Assembly (NCBI RefSeq): GCF_041261205.1
Contig: NZ_JBGCCH010000046.1
Span: 1-64,000, forward strand
Direction of reading: 5' to 3'
From: Catenulispora sp. MAP5-51
GTDB taxonomy: Bacteria; Actinomycetota; Actinomycetes; Streptomycetales; Catenulisporaceae
Length of the DNA stretch: 64,000 nucleotides
The notes beneath the pieces are model-generated. The model did not search any database. It saw only the letters and a list, made by a program, of their open reading frames with translations, and was not told the origin of the DNA. The translations under genes and the position numbers were made by a program. Of the stretch, positions 8,297 through 17,248 are shown piece after piece. Numbering within the stretch: the first letter of the stretch is position 1; every line of letters starts with the position of its first letter.

Positions 8297-8617
8297 TCAA
8301 ACAGCCTGCTGTCCTGGGACCTCCAGGTCGACCAGGGGTGCGTAGAGCTGGCCTCCATAGCTGTCGGAGTCGCGGATGCCGCCCTGCCGGACGGGTCGGG
8401 GCATCGACACTTTGACCGCTTCGGCGCGATCGTGGTGGACGACGAGGACGTCGTTCGGGTCGCCGCCGTAGAGCTCGGCGAACAGCTGCGGGCTGAGGAC
8501 CCCGGACGCGCGGAGCGTCGCGTAGCTCTCGGCGTCCCGGCACATGAAGTCGAAGGTCAGGACGAACGGCCCGGCGTTCTTGGACCGGATCAGTGAGCAC
8601 AGGTCGAGCAGGCGCAT
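8297..8617 (-). CDS. DUF4387 domain-containing protein
   Basis: The 106-residue product (MRLLDLCSLIRSKNAGPFVL, FDFMCRDAESYATLRASGVL, then a VVHHDRAEAVKVSMPRP segment) matches DUF4387. This family is almost always found directly after, or fused to, AtuA/DUF1446 proteins. Its ATG overlaps the TGA of the AtuA gene (TGATG), indicating translational coupling and a probable complex. The biochemical role is undetermined. Confidence 0.85.
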   Translation of the reverse strand: MRLLDLCSLIRSKNAGPFVLTFDFMCRDAESYATLRASGVLSPQLFAELYGGDPNDVLVVHHDRAEAVKVSMPRPVRQGGIRDSDSYGGQLYAPLVDLEVPGQQAV

Positions 8618-9988
8618 CAGGGCTTCACCTCTTCGTGGACGGTGCGGAACATCTCGTGCGGGTCGGCCGGTTCGACGACATGGTTCAGCGTGAACTCGTA
8701 CACCGGGCCCCGGTCGGTCTCCGGCGGGGAGAACGGGTACGCGATGGTGCTGGCCAGGCCCTCGTACTGCGGGATCGGCAGGTGGGAGCTGGAGTGTGCG
8801 ACGAAGGTGGCGATCGCGTGCGCGAGGGCCTGAGTCGGCGCTGTGACCGTGATCAGGACACCGAGCTCGTGGACCGGCTGATCACGGTCAGGGTCGTTCG
8901 CACCGAGCACGGCGTCACGGCCGTACAGCCGGTAGTCGATGTCGACGTCGTCGGGGTCGACGCGGCCGTCGAAGACGTCGCGGACCTTGGCCTGGAAGTA
9001 CTCATTGGCCTTGGCGAGCAAGGCCGGGAGCTGGTCGATGACCACGCGGTCGCGGATGCCGCCGATCGCGATGGTCTGGTAACCGACCAGGCGGGAGCCC
9101 TCCAGCTTGATCGTGTAGGTGTCGCTGGGCACGTACTTGGCGCCGGTGACTCGCACTGTGCGCTCGTCGATCGCGGTGTAGGTGGCCTGGGTGGTGTCCA
9201 GCACCCCGGACGGTTCAGTGATCAGATAGGGGTTGGCGTTCTCGTACAGCGTGTGGGCGGCCACCGAGTGCGGCGTCAGACGGGAGGACGCGTCGAGCGG
9301 TTCGACATCGAAATGGTCCTCGCGCAGACGGACGAACAGGCCGTCGGCGCTCGGCGGGATCGCGCAGGCCGCGCCGCATTCGACCGTCTTGGCCGCGTGC
9401 CAGGTCAGGCCGGGGTCCGCGCCCATCGCGTGCGGCAGCGCCGCGAACAGCGCGGTGTCGCTGGCTCGGCCGGCCAGCACCACCTGGGCGCCGTCGCTAA
9501 GGGCCCGCTGGATCGGCTCTACGCCCATCATGCCCACCACGTGGCTGTCGGTCAGGGTGTCCGCGTCGATCGGGGGCGCCGGATCCAGTGGCCTGATACG
9601 GCCCTGCTCGTAGCGGTCGACAAGGTATCCGGCGTCCTGGTCGGCGTAGATGCGCCCGAGGCTGAACGACAGGTTCTCCTGTTCCGCGATTTCCCGCGCG
9701 AGGTCGGCGACCAGGTCGACGCCGACGTCACGACCGCTAGTGCCGCAGGATCCGATGATGAGCGGGACGTCGAGGGCATCCCGGGCTTTGAGCAGCAGCC
9801 GCAGATCACGACCGACGGCTTCCCGAGACAGCTTCGGTTGCCCGGCTCCCAGGTAGTACGGTCCGCTGTCGGTCGACCCGGCATCGCAGGCGATGACGTG
9901 CGGCCTCATGGCGACCCCGCGTTGCAGCGACTCGACGCGGAACCCCGCTGCCGAGGGCTCCGGTGGGTGCCAGGATTCTGATCTCCAC
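8617..9988 (-). CDS. AtuA family (DUF1446) protein, probable +1 frameshift near the N-terminus
   Basis: The body carries CDAGSTDSGPYYLGAG, IIGSCGTSGRDVG, GRASDTALFAALPHAMGAD and the KTVECGAACAIPPSADG segment, diagnostic of the AtuA/DUF1446 family (acyclic terpene utilisation and related acyl-CoA catabolism). A GTG at 9988 with an AAGGGA ribosome binding site starts VEIRILAPTGALGSG, the normal N-terminus. That frame leaves the family sequence at a run of four C (9943-9946, plus strand); removing one base restores GSGFRVESLQRGVAMRPHV. Either the base is an error or mutation, or translation starts at the in-frame ATG at 9909 (430 residues). The upstream TTGCTATAGCAA box implies GntR control. Confidence 0.85.
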
Positions 9989-10024
9989 GTGGAATGTCCC
10001 TTCTCACGTTCCTTGGCATGCAAT

Positions 10025-10036
10025 TTGCTATAGCAA
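10025..10036. promoter_or_regulatory. GntR operator candidate TTGCTATAGCAA (upstream of AtuA gene)
   Basis: A perfect 12-bp palindrome identical to the boxes at 14886 and 14974. It lies 37 bp upstream of the AtuA start and immediately downstream of the gntR stop. Confidence 0.7.
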
Positions 10037-10076
10037 TCAGATCGAGCGTGAAGGCGAGGCACTTCGGGGACGTCTT

Positions 10077-10787
10077 CTAGGCGTCCCAGCCCACGAGGTC
10101 TCCGATGCCGGAGGCCGCATGGGTGCGAGCGAGCTGTTCGGCGAGGTCGGCGTTCCGGTCCAGCAACGCGTCGAGGATCTGGCGGTGCTGGCCGTAGCGC
10201 AGAATCTGCCCGGCGGAACCGCCGGCGTTGAGCTGGGCGGCGGCGAGCCGGAGGCGTTCGGACCGGCTGAAGGCCCGGACCTGGTGAAGCGTGCGGGTCA
10301 GCTGGGCGTTGTCGGCCGCGAGCTCCACCTGCTCGTGGAACCCGCGGACGGCGTTGAAGATGCGCTCGACCTGGTCCGGAGCCAGATCCTGCCCGGCGTC
10401 GCGGTCGCTTCGGAGCCTGGTCGCGGCGTCGTCTGCGTCGTCCAGCAGCGCTCGCATCCGGTCGAGCTGTGCCGGCGTGGCCTTCTCGGCGGCGAACCGG
10501 GCCGCGACGCCTTCCAGGGCGGCTTCGATGGTCCCGCTTTCAGTGCGGGCCAGCAGCGACACGGCCGCCACCCGCAGCGTGCGGGGTCCAGTGCGTTCGA
10601 CGAGCTGTTCCTGTTCCAGTCGGCGCAGCGCCTCCCGGACCGGCGTCGGACTCACTCCCAGGCTCGCGGCCAGTCCGCGTTCGGTGATCTTGTCGCCCCA
10701 GGGCAGGTCGCCCTGGACGATCGCCGCCCGCAGCGCCTGATAGGCCTGGTCGGCGAGCGACTGAGTGGTGAGTTCCGGGAGGGTCAT
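10077..10787 (-). CDS. GntR family (FadR subfamily) transcriptional regulator
   Basis: The start is placed at the ATG at 10787 because the family begins here (MTLPELTTQSLADQAYQALR). The 236-residue protein has the GntR winged helix (DKITERGLAASLGVSPTPVR, EALRRLEQEQLVERTGPRTL) and an FCD-type helical effector domain. An FCD metal site is suggested by the D/H pattern in the second half. It sits between the ABC importer genes and AtuA/DUF4387. A degenerate copy of the TTGCTATAGCAA box is in its own promoter. It is probably a repressor released by a catabolite of the imported compound. Confidence 0.9.
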   Translation of the reverse strand: MTLPELTTQSLADQAYQALRAAIVQGDLPWGDKITERGLAASLGVSPTPVREALRRLEQEQLVERTGPRTLRVAAVSLLARTESGTIEAALEGVAARFAAEKATPAQLDRMRALLDDADDAATRLRSDRDAGQDLAPDQVERIFNAVRGFHEQVELAADNAQLTRTLHQVRAFSRSERLRLAAAQLNAGGSAGQILRYGQHRQILDALLDRNADLAEQLARTHAASGIGDLVGWDA

Positions 10788-10802
10788 GGGCCTATTCGAT
10801 TT

Positions 10803-10814
10803 CTGCTGTAGCAA
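10803..10814. promoter_or_regulatory. Degenerate GntR operator CTGCTGTAGCAA (gntR promoter)
   Basis: Ten of twelve bases match the TTGCTATAGCAA box. It lies 16 bp upstream of the gntR start codon, which is consistent with autoregulation. Confidence 0.5.
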
Positions 10815-10818
10815 ATTG

Positions 10819-11958
10819 TCAAACCCGGTTCGGGGCACTGACCGCAGCGGGACCTGCGGTTTCCGGCAGCGCCGGGTCAGCGGGATCATCGGTGACGAGG
10901 CTCGCGGCGTCAGCGCTCAGCGTGACGTCGACGGTCGCCGAGGATGGCTGGTATGCGCTCAAGGCCTGCAGGACGTGCGGTCCCAGCTGCAAGGTGAGCA
11001 GGAAGGACTCGCCGAGGAACGTGCTGTGGCCGACCTGGGCCCGCCAGCCCGGTCCACCGGTGCCCGGAGCCGCATCGGTGACGGTTAGCGCTTCCGGCCG
11101 CACGGCAACGGTCGCCGCCCTGGCCGGCGGCGCGGTCTCGGACCGGAAGCGGACGCCGCCGGGCAGCCCGGGGACTTCGAGCACATACACACCGGCGCCG
11201 ATGCTCTGGGCGGTGCCGGTCAGGAAGTTGCAACGTCCCAGGAACTCCGCAGCGAAGCGGCTGCCAGGGTGCCGGTAGACCTCTAGAGGCGACCCCGCGC
11301 GGACGATCCGGCCGCCGTTCATGACAAGGATCTGGTCGCTCATGGCCAGCGCCTCGGTCTGGTCATGGGTGACGAACACCGTGGTGATGCCCAGATCGCG
11401 TTGCAAGGCCCCGAGCCATTCGCGGGCCCGTTCCCGCAGCTTGGCGTCCAGGTTGGAGAACGGCTCGTCCAGCAGCAGCGCGGTCGGTCCGGGTGCCAGC
11501 GCGCGGGCCAGGGCGACACGCTGCTGCTGTCCTCCCGACAGCTCGTGCGGATGAGCGTCGGCCCGGTGACCCAACTCGACGAGCTCCAGCACTTCGCCGA
11601 CGCGGGTTCTGATCTCGGCTCGGTCGGCGCGGCGGACTTTGAGCGGGAAGGCCACGTTCTCGGCGACCGTCAGGTGCGGCCACAGCGCATAGGACTGGAA
11701 GACCACACCCAGCTCCCGCCTCTCGGCCGGGACGTCGCGCCGGCGCTCGGCGTCGAACAGCACACGCTCGCCGTGACTGATGGCACCGGCCTCGGGGGTC
11801 TGGAACCCGGCGATGGACATCAGGGTCGTGGTCTTGCCGCAGCCGGACGGTCCGAGGAGCGTGACCAGCTGCCTGTCCGGGACGGTGAAACTGATCGCGT
11901 CCAGGACACGGGCGTCCCCGAAGGTCTGGGTCAGGGAACGTACGGAGATCTCAGGCAT
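10819..11958 (-). CDS. ABC transporter ATP-binding protein (Fe3+/polyamine/thiamine type)
   Basis: The start is set at the ATG at 11958 (MPEISVRSLTQTFG), which overlaps the permease stop by 8 bp. The 379-residue protein has Walker A (GPSGCGKTTT, residues about 37-46), the Q-loop in VFQSYALWPHL, the signature LSGGQQQRVALARAL, Walker B ALLLDEPFSNLDAKLR and the H-switch THDQ. A C-terminal TOBE-like regulatory region (VAVRPEALTVTD) is present. It energises the importer encoded by the two genes upstream. Confidence 0.95.
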   Translation of the reverse strand: MPEISVRSLTQTFGDARVLDAISFTVPDRQLVTLLGPSGCGKTTTLMSIAGFQTPEAGAISHGERVLFDAERRRDVPAERRELGVVFQSYALWPHLTVAENVAFPLKVRRADRAEIRTRVGEVLELVELGHRADAHPHELSGGQQQRVALARALAPGPTALLLDEPFSNLDAKLRERAREWLGALQRDLGITTVFVTHDQTEALAMSDQILVMNGGRIVRAGSPLEVYRHPGSRFAAEFLGRCNFLTGTAQSIGAGVYVLEVPGLPGGVRFRSETAPPARAATVAVRPEALTVTDAAPGTGGPGWRAQVGHSTFLGESFLLTLQLGPHVLQALSAYQPSSATVDVTLSADAASLVTDDPADPALPETAGPAAVSAPNRV

Positions 11959-13714
11959 GGCGTGCTCTCTTGCGCAGGGCCCAGCCGAGGCCGACGGCGA
12001 GGGCGCCGCCGACCAACAGGACTTGGATGAGGGCCAGGGCGGCGACCGGGCCGGGCAGTCCTTTGCCCCAGGTCTGGAGCATGGTGGTGCCGAGCAGTTC
12101 AGTGCCGGGCTTGGCCAGGAACACCACCGGGTCGTAGTCACTGACCAGTGTCACGAACACCAGCACCACTGCGCTGAGGATCGCCGGACGCAACAGCGGC
12201 AGGGTGACACGCCGGGTGGTGGTCCACCAGCCCGCACCGGACGTCGCCGCGGCCTTGGCCAGCTCCGGGGCGATCCGGGCCAGCGCCGGGGCGATGATGA
12301 CGTACGACAGGGTCATGTTGCGTACGCTCAGCGCCAGCAGTTCGCCCCACAGGCTGTTGCGCAGCATGGCGCCGGGCCAATCCACGATCAGGAACAGCCA
12401 GAAGAACCCGACTCCGAACACGATGCCGGGGGTGGACCGGGGATAGACCAGCAGGGCGGGCAGCGTGCGGCGCAGCCGGAATCCCGAATGGCCGGCGATG
12501 ACGGTGGCGACCGCGACCAGCGCCACGGTGCCGATGCTGCCGATCACTGCGACGGTGAGGCTGTCGGTGATCGCCCGGTGCAAGGTGGGGTCGGACCACG
12601 TCTGGCCCCAGTTGCTCGCGGTCCACTCGTGCCACGGCGCGACCAGCGTCGTCAGTGAGGTGACCGAGGACATCAGGCCGAGGCCGAGCAGCGGGATCAC
12701 GCAGGTGACGGCGACGAATCCGGCGACGAGAACCGCCGCCGAGCGGCGCCAGCGGCCCAGCGCGAGGGGCCGCGCGGGCGGTGTGGCGCGAGATCCGGCA
12801 GTGTAGCGGGCCGAGTGTCGCAGCAGTCTGCCGCGAACGATCAGCAGGACAGAGGCCACGACAAGCAGGAGGATCGCGCCGGCGGACACGATCGGCGGAT
12901 CGGGGACAGTGCTGTCGGACCACGTGTCGTAGAGGTAGCTGGCGATGAAGCTGATGTTCGCCGGGCGACCCAGGAACAGCGGGATACCCAGAACCTCCAG
13001 ACACAAGGTGAAGATCAGCAGCCCCGAATCCAGCAGCGCGGTGCGCAGGATCGGCAAGATCGCGGTGCGCAGGACGCGCACAGTACCGCCGCCAGAAGCC
13101 CGGACCGCGTCCTCCAAAGTCCCATCCGCGCTCTCCAGTACCGCTTTGCACGTGAGGTACGCGATCGGGAGAGTGACGACGGCTCCAAGCACTGACATGC
13201 CCGGTATCGACGAGAGGTTCCAGACAGGCAGGTGCAGGTTCTTGTGCCACAGCTGAGTGACATAGCCGGCCGGCCCGTACAGCGATTCCCAGCCGACGAT
13301 GAGGCCCAGCGGCGGGATCAGCAGCGGGGCTGGCAGAGCCGGGCCGAGCCAGCGCTTGCCGGGCAGGTCGGTGCGGGTGATGAGAACGGCGAACGCGGCC
13401 CCGATCAGCACCGCGAGCGTCGTGGTCGCTACCGCGAACAGCAGGGTGTTGACGGCGGCGGCACGGAACGCCGGATCCGCGAAAAGCTGCCGGAAGGCAT
13501 CGGTGGTGAACACGCCGCCGGGCAGGTAGTACGGCTTGGACCGCAAAGCGGTGATCACCAGCGGGACCAACGGGGCCAGCGTCAGCACGGCGACCCCGGC
13601 CCACACCAGGTACTGCCCTGGTGCGGAGGGCAGGTGGCGGCGGCGCCGGTCGCGGATGGCGATCGGCCTGGCAGCTCGTTCGTCGTGGTTGTTCGGGACG
13701 GTGACTGTGTGCAT
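11951..13714 (-). CDS. ABC transporter permease with two fused membrane domains (FbpB/ThiP-like)
   Basis: The 587-residue protein has about twelve membrane segments in two tandem halves. Each half ends in an EAA-type loop that docks to the ATPase (EDAVRASGGGTVRVLRTAIL near residue 205, ELAKAAATSGAGWWTTTRRV near residue 500). This single-chain arrangement is typical of ferric iron, thiamine and 2-aminoethylphosphonate importers. It starts 5 bp after the stop of the substrate-binding protein gene and overlaps the ATPase start, so the three form an operon. Confidence 0.93.
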   Translation of the reverse strand: MHTVTVPNNHDERAARPIAIRDRRRRHLPSAPGQYLVWAGVAVLTLAPLVPLVITALRSKPYYLPGGVFTTDAFRQLFADPAFRAAAVNTLLFAVATTTLAVLIGAAFAVLITRTDLPGKRWLGPALPAPLLIPPLGLIVGWESLYGPAGYVTQLWHKNLHLPVWNLSSIPGMSVLGAVVTLPIAYLTCKAVLESADGTLEDAVRASGGGTVRVLRTAILPILRTALLDSGLLIFTLCLEVLGIPLFLGRPANISFIASYLYDTWSDSTVPDPPIVSAGAILLLVVASVLLIVRGRLLRHSARYTAGSRATPPARPLALGRWRRSAAVLVAGFVAVTCVIPLLGLGLMSSVTSLTTLVAPWHEWTASNWGQTWSDPTLHRAITDSLTVAVIGSIGTVALVAVATVIAGHSGFRLRRTLPALLVYPRSTPGIVFGVGFFWLFLIVDWPGAMLRNSLWGELLALSVRNMTLSYVIIAPALARIAPELAKAAATSGAGWWTTTRRVTLPLLRPAILSAVVLVFVTLVSDYDPVVFLAKPGTELLGTTMLQTWGKGLPGPVAALALIQVLLVGGALAVGLGWALRKRARHA

Positions 13715-13719
13715 GGCGC

Positions 13720-14862
13720 TCAGTGGCCGAGGGCCTTGGTCCAGCGGTCGGTGATGGCCTTCTGCTGGTTGACGACGTCCTGGGTGACCGGGATGAGGAA
13801 CTCGGTGCTCGGGTTGACGTGCGTGGCCAGGTCAGTGAGGTCGGCGGTGCATCCGGTCGCGGACTTGAAGTTGTTCATCGACGCCTCCATCCCCGTCGCG
13901 CACATGACCTGCTGACCGGGGTCGCTGTAGATGAAGTCCAGAAACAGCTGGGCCGAAGCCGACGAGGCCGCGCCGGCGGTCTGGGAGATCAGGCGCGGGG
14001 TCAGCGGCGTCGCGTCAGTCATGTATCCGTACTTGATCAGGCCCTTGTACTGCGGGACGACCGACTGCGCCAAACCGCTGGCCAGCCATCCGAACGAGGC
14101 GCCGCCGCCGGCCAGGTAGGTCAGCCCGTCCAGGCCCTCGTCGAAGTTCTTGGTGTGCGGGCCGTAGGCGTCGAGGTAGCCATTGACGGCGTTGGTGCCG
14201 AGGACGTGTTCGAGGCCGTAGACCGCGTTGTAGCCGAGTGGATTGGCCGGCGAGTAGCTGACCATCGGGTACTTCGCCGGGTCGGCCTTGATGTCGGCGG
14301 CGAGCTGCGCGTAGGTGGTGGGGACTTCGGAGCCGGAAAGCAGCTTGGTGTTCCAGGCTGTCAGCACTGGGTCCGGCGACATCACGTACACGCCGTGGCC
14401 TTGGTTGATATAGCTCGGGAAGTTCGCGAGGCCCTGAGGCGTCACGTTCGCGATCAAGCTGTTCTCTTCGGCCTGCAGCGCCTGCGGGATCGCGTCGGAG
14501 ATCAGGAGGTCCGCGGTCCGAGCGCCTTGGGCGTGCTCGGACTGGAACTTCGTGTAGACCTGGTTGTCCGACAGCTGCGAGTACGCGGGCTTGATCCACG
14601 GATAGGCCTTGGCGAAGGCATTCAGCAACGGCTGGATCGCGGCCGTGGGCGTGTTGCCGTAGATGTTCAGCCCGGACTCGCTGTGCGACTTGGTGACCAG
14701 CTCGGCGACAGCCGCGGGGGCGACCGGGCCGGACGGCGCGGCAGGCGCGCCGCCGGTGGACGACGACCCGCTGTTGGTCTTGGAGCAGCCGGCCAGGCCG
14801 GCGCCCAGGGCGAGGGCGGCGACCGCGACCGTGGCGACGGAGCGGGAGCGGCGTGCGGACAT
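13720..14862 (-). CDS. ABC transporter substrate-binding lipoprotein
   Basis: The 380-residue protein has a lipoprotein signal peptide ending LAGC (Cys26) and a Ser/Thr/Gly linker. The two-lobe binding fold of the ferric/thiamine/phosphonate class follows (GLNIYGNTPTAAIQPLLNAF, ADLLISDAIPQALQAEENSL, YQLSDN-like elements, a WNTKLLSG hinge region). Ligand specificity cannot be read; the neighbouring AtuA/DUF4387 genes suggest an organic acid rather than iron. An AAGGAG ribosome binding site precedes the ATG. A TTGCTATAGCAA operator lies 24 bp upstream. It is the first gene of the import operon. Confidence 0.92.
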   Translation of the reverse strand: MSARRSRSVATVAVAALALGAGLAGCSKTNSGSSSTGGAPAAPSGPVAPAAVAELVTKSHSESGLNIYGNTPTAAIQPLLNAFAKAYPWIKPAYSQLSDNQVYTKFQSEHAQGARTADLLISDAIPQALQAEENSLIANVTPQGLANFPSYINQGHGVYVMSPDPVLTAWNTKLLSGSEVPTTYAQLAADIKADPAKYPMVSYSPANPLGYNAVYGLEHVLGTNAVNGYLDAYGPHTKNFDEGLDGLTYLAGGGASFGWLASGLAQSVVPQYKGLIKYGYMTDATPLTPRLISQTAGAASSASAQLFLDFIYSDPGQQVMCATGMEASMNNFKSATGCTADLTDLATHVNPSTEFLIPVTQDVVNQQKAITDRWTKALGH

Positions 14863-14885
14863 GACGAGCTCCTTTCAGAGAAGAT

Positions 14886-14897
14886 TTGCTATAGCAA
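14886..14897. promoter_or_regulatory. GntR operator candidate TTGCTATAGCAA (ABC importer promoter)
   Basis: A perfect palindrome 24 bp upstream of the substrate-binding protein start, identical to the box before the AtuA gene. Confidence 0.7.
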
Positions 14898-14938
14898 GAA
14901 ACCTGGCGGACATCTGCCTCTCTGGCCAGGGCAGAGAG

Positions 14939-15010
14939 TTAAGCAAATCGAAAGGGACGAACTGCTAGGCGGCTTGCTATAGCAAGCACGCGCTTAAGCG
15001 AATCGAAAGG
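14939..15010 (+). repeat. Two 17-bp direct repeats in the divergent ABC/MMPL promoter
   Basis: TTAAGCAAATCGAAAGG (14939-14955) and TTAAGCGAATCGAAAGG (14994-15010) differ at one base. One copy follows each of the two TTGCTATAGCAA boxes. They may reflect a local promoter duplication or a second regulator site. Confidence 0.6.
14974..14985. promoter_or_regulatory. GntR operator candidate TTGCTATAGCAA (MMPL side)
   Basis: The fourth copy of the box, perfect, about 97 bp upstream of the MMPL start and 76 bp from the box at 14886. It suggests the regulator spans both divergent promoters. Confidence 0.6.
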
Positions 15011-15082
15011 TACCCCTTCGTAGCGTCGAGAACTGTTGGCCGCCCGTGCCCGCGGACCGGCCGGTTCTTGGAGGTGGACACC

Positions 15083-17245
15083 GTGCAACGCTTCGCCACA
15101 CTGATCCTGCGTCACCGCGCGCTGGTGACCCTGGCCTGGGTCGCCGTCACCATCGTCGGGGTGCTGATGGCGCCCAATGTCGCCGGCCGTCTGCAAAGCG
15201 GTACGACGATCAACGCGGCCAGCTATCACGCCAACGTCGCCCTGCAAAAGGACTACGGCGGCGTCGCCGCCAACCCCAGCGTCCTGGTCGTCGACCTGCC
15301 GCACGGCGTCACGGCCGACAGCCCGGCCGCCAAGGCGGGACTGCTCGCGGCCGACAAGGCCGCCTCGTCCGTCCCGGGCGTTCGTGACCTGTCCTTCGCC
15401 AACACCGGCGATCGGACCCTGGTCGGCACGGGAGACACGTCGACCCTGGTGATGGTCTACCCGCCGGTCTCCGGCAACGCGGTGCCGTCACCGGTGATGG
15501 ACCACATGAGCACCGCGATCACCGGGGAGGTCCCCGGTGCCGTCGTACAACAGACCGGCATCGAACAACTGTCCGCCGGCGGCACGAGCGGCGGGTCCAG
15601 CGTCCTGACCGAACTGCTGGTCGGAGTCGGGCTCGCCCTGATCGTGCTGGCCTGGGTGTTCGGCTCGGCGCTGGCAGTGCTGCCGCTGCTGTCGGCGATC
15701 GCCTCCGTGCTCACCATGCAGCTGGCGATCTACGGCCTGACGTACGTGACCAGCATCCACATCAACCCCTCGGTGCAGTTCATCGTCGCCCTGCTGGGCC
15801 TCGGACTGTCGATCGACTACTCGCTCCTGCTGGTCAACCGCTGGCGTGAGGAACGCGAGGAGGGTGCCGACAACCACGAGGCCGTGGTGCGATCCCTGCG
15901 CCGCGCCGGACACTCGGTCGCCTTCAGCGCGCTTATCGCCTCCCTCGGGCTGTTCGCCCTGATCGTCGTGCCGGTCTCGTTCCTCCAGGGTGTGGGCCTG
16001 TCCGGGATCTTCATCCCCTCGATCGCCGCCCTTGTCGCACTGACCACCATCCCGCTGCTGCTCTCCACGATCGGACCGCGACTGGACAAGATCCGGCTGC
16101 GCCCGCGGAAGACCACCGGCGCCGGCGCGATGTGGACGCGCACTGCGAAGACGATCGTGGCCCATCCGAAGACCGCGGCCCTTTCCGGCCTGGCGATCCT
16201 GGGCACGCTGTGCGGCTTCGGCCTGACCATCAACATCGCCTCTCCCGCCTCGACATCGCTGGCCGCGAACGGCCCCGCGCAGCAGGGCCTGGTCGCACTG
16301 CGGCATGACGGCTTCCCGACCGGCGTGCTGACCTCCGTCCCGATCGAGCTCCCAGCGGGAACCGATCCCGCCGCGACCGCCGCGACCCTGCGTACGCTGC
16401 CATCGATGCACGGCGTCCTGGTCGCCGACACCCCGGCCTGGCACCACGCCGACAGCTCGGTGATCATGGGGCTGCCGGTCACCGAGATCGGCACCTCGCA
16501 CGCCGGATCCGCCCTTTCGGACCTGCACGCCGCCGTGCCGCACAACGCCATGATCGGCGGCGACCTGGTCCAGTCGACAGATGTCACGCACATCATGTCC
16601 AGCTGGTTCCCGATCCTGCTGGCCGTGGTCGCGCTGCTGACCTTCGTGATGCTGGCCCGGGGCATGCGCTCGCTGCTGCTGCCGGCCAAGGCCGTCGCGC
16701 TCAACGTACTGTCTGTCGGCGCCGCCTACGGGGTGCTGGTGCTGATCTGGCAGCTGGGCTGGGGGTCGAACAGTCTGTGGGGCATCCCGGCGACCGGGTC
16801 GATCAGCCCCTTCGTCCCGATGTTGCTGTTCGCCTTCCTGTTCGGCGTCTCCATGGACTACGAGGTGTTCATCCTGTCCCGCGTGCGCGAAGCGTATGAC
16901 CGCACCGGGCGCACGAATGACGCCGTGGTCGAGGGCGTCAGCAGGACCGGACGCCTGGTCACCAGTGCCGCGCTCATCCTGTTCCTGGCCCTGGTGTCGC
17001 TGTCGTCGGCGCCGGACGTGACCATCAAGATGATGGCCACCGGCATGGCGGCCGGCGTCCTGATCGACGCCGTGGTGGTGCGGACCCTGCTCACTCCGGC
17101 GCTGGTGGTGCTGTTCGGCCGTGCCAACTGGTACCTGCCCGCGTGGGCGGCCCGGGTGCTGCGTGTGAAGCCCGCGCCGGATGAGCAGGACACGGACCTC
17201 GGCTCAGTCAACGCGCCGAGCCCTCAAACCTCCGTGCATTCTTGA
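15083..17245 (+). CDS. MMPL/RND family transporter
   Basis: The GTG at 15083 is preferred over the upstream TTG because GGAGG lies 8 nt before it. The 720-residue protein has the MMPL two-fold design. One membrane helix (LVTLAWVAVTIVGVLMAP) precedes a soluble loop and six helices around residue 170-330, with the repeat appearing again at residues about 510-690. Motifs include LGLGLSIDYSLLLVNRWREE in the first half and FGVSMDYEVFILSRVREAYD in the second, each with the conserved D-Y pair of the proton pathway. Such pumps export lipids, siderophores or drugs. A response regulator follows 3 bp later, so the three genes form an operon. Confidence 0.93.
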   Translation: MQRFATLILRHRALVTLAWVAVTIVGVLMAPNVAGRLQSGTTINAASYHANVALQKDYGGVAANPSVLVVDLPHGVTADSPAAKAGLLAADKAASSVPGVRDLSFANTGDRTLVGTGDTSTLVMVYPPVSGNAVPSPVMDHMSTAITGEVPGAVVQQTGIEQLSAGGTSGGSSVLTELLVGVGLALIVLAWVFGSALAVLPLLSAIASVLTMQLAIYGLTYVTSIHINPSVQFIVALLGLGLSIDYSLLLVNRWREEREEGADNHEAVVRSLRRAGHSVAFSALIASLGLFALIVVPVSFLQGVGLSGIFIPSIAALVALTTIPLLLSTIGPRLDKIRLRPRKTTGAGAMWTRTAKTIVAHPKTAALSGLAILGTLCGFGLTINIASPASTSLAANGPAQQGLVALRHDGFPTGVLTSVPIELPAGTDPAATAATLRTLPSMHGVLVADTPAWHHADSSVIMGLPVTEIGTSHAGSALSDLHAAVPHNAMIGGDLVQSTDVTHIMSSWFPILLAVVALLTFVMLARGMRSLLLPAKAVALNVLSVGAAYGVLVLIWQLGWGSNSLWGIPATGSISPFVPMLLFAFLFGVSMDYEVFILSRVREAYDRTGRTNDAVVEGVSRTGRLVTSAALILFLALVSLSSAPDVTIKMMATGMAAGVLIDAVVVRTLLTPALVVLFGRANWYLPAWAARVLRVKPAPDEQDTDLGSVNAPSPQTSVHS

Positions 17246-17248
17246 GTC

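Noticed and set aside
15488..16591. A 367-codon minus-strand frame inside the MMPL gene
   Set aside because: It lies opposite conserved membrane helices and has shadow-like composition.
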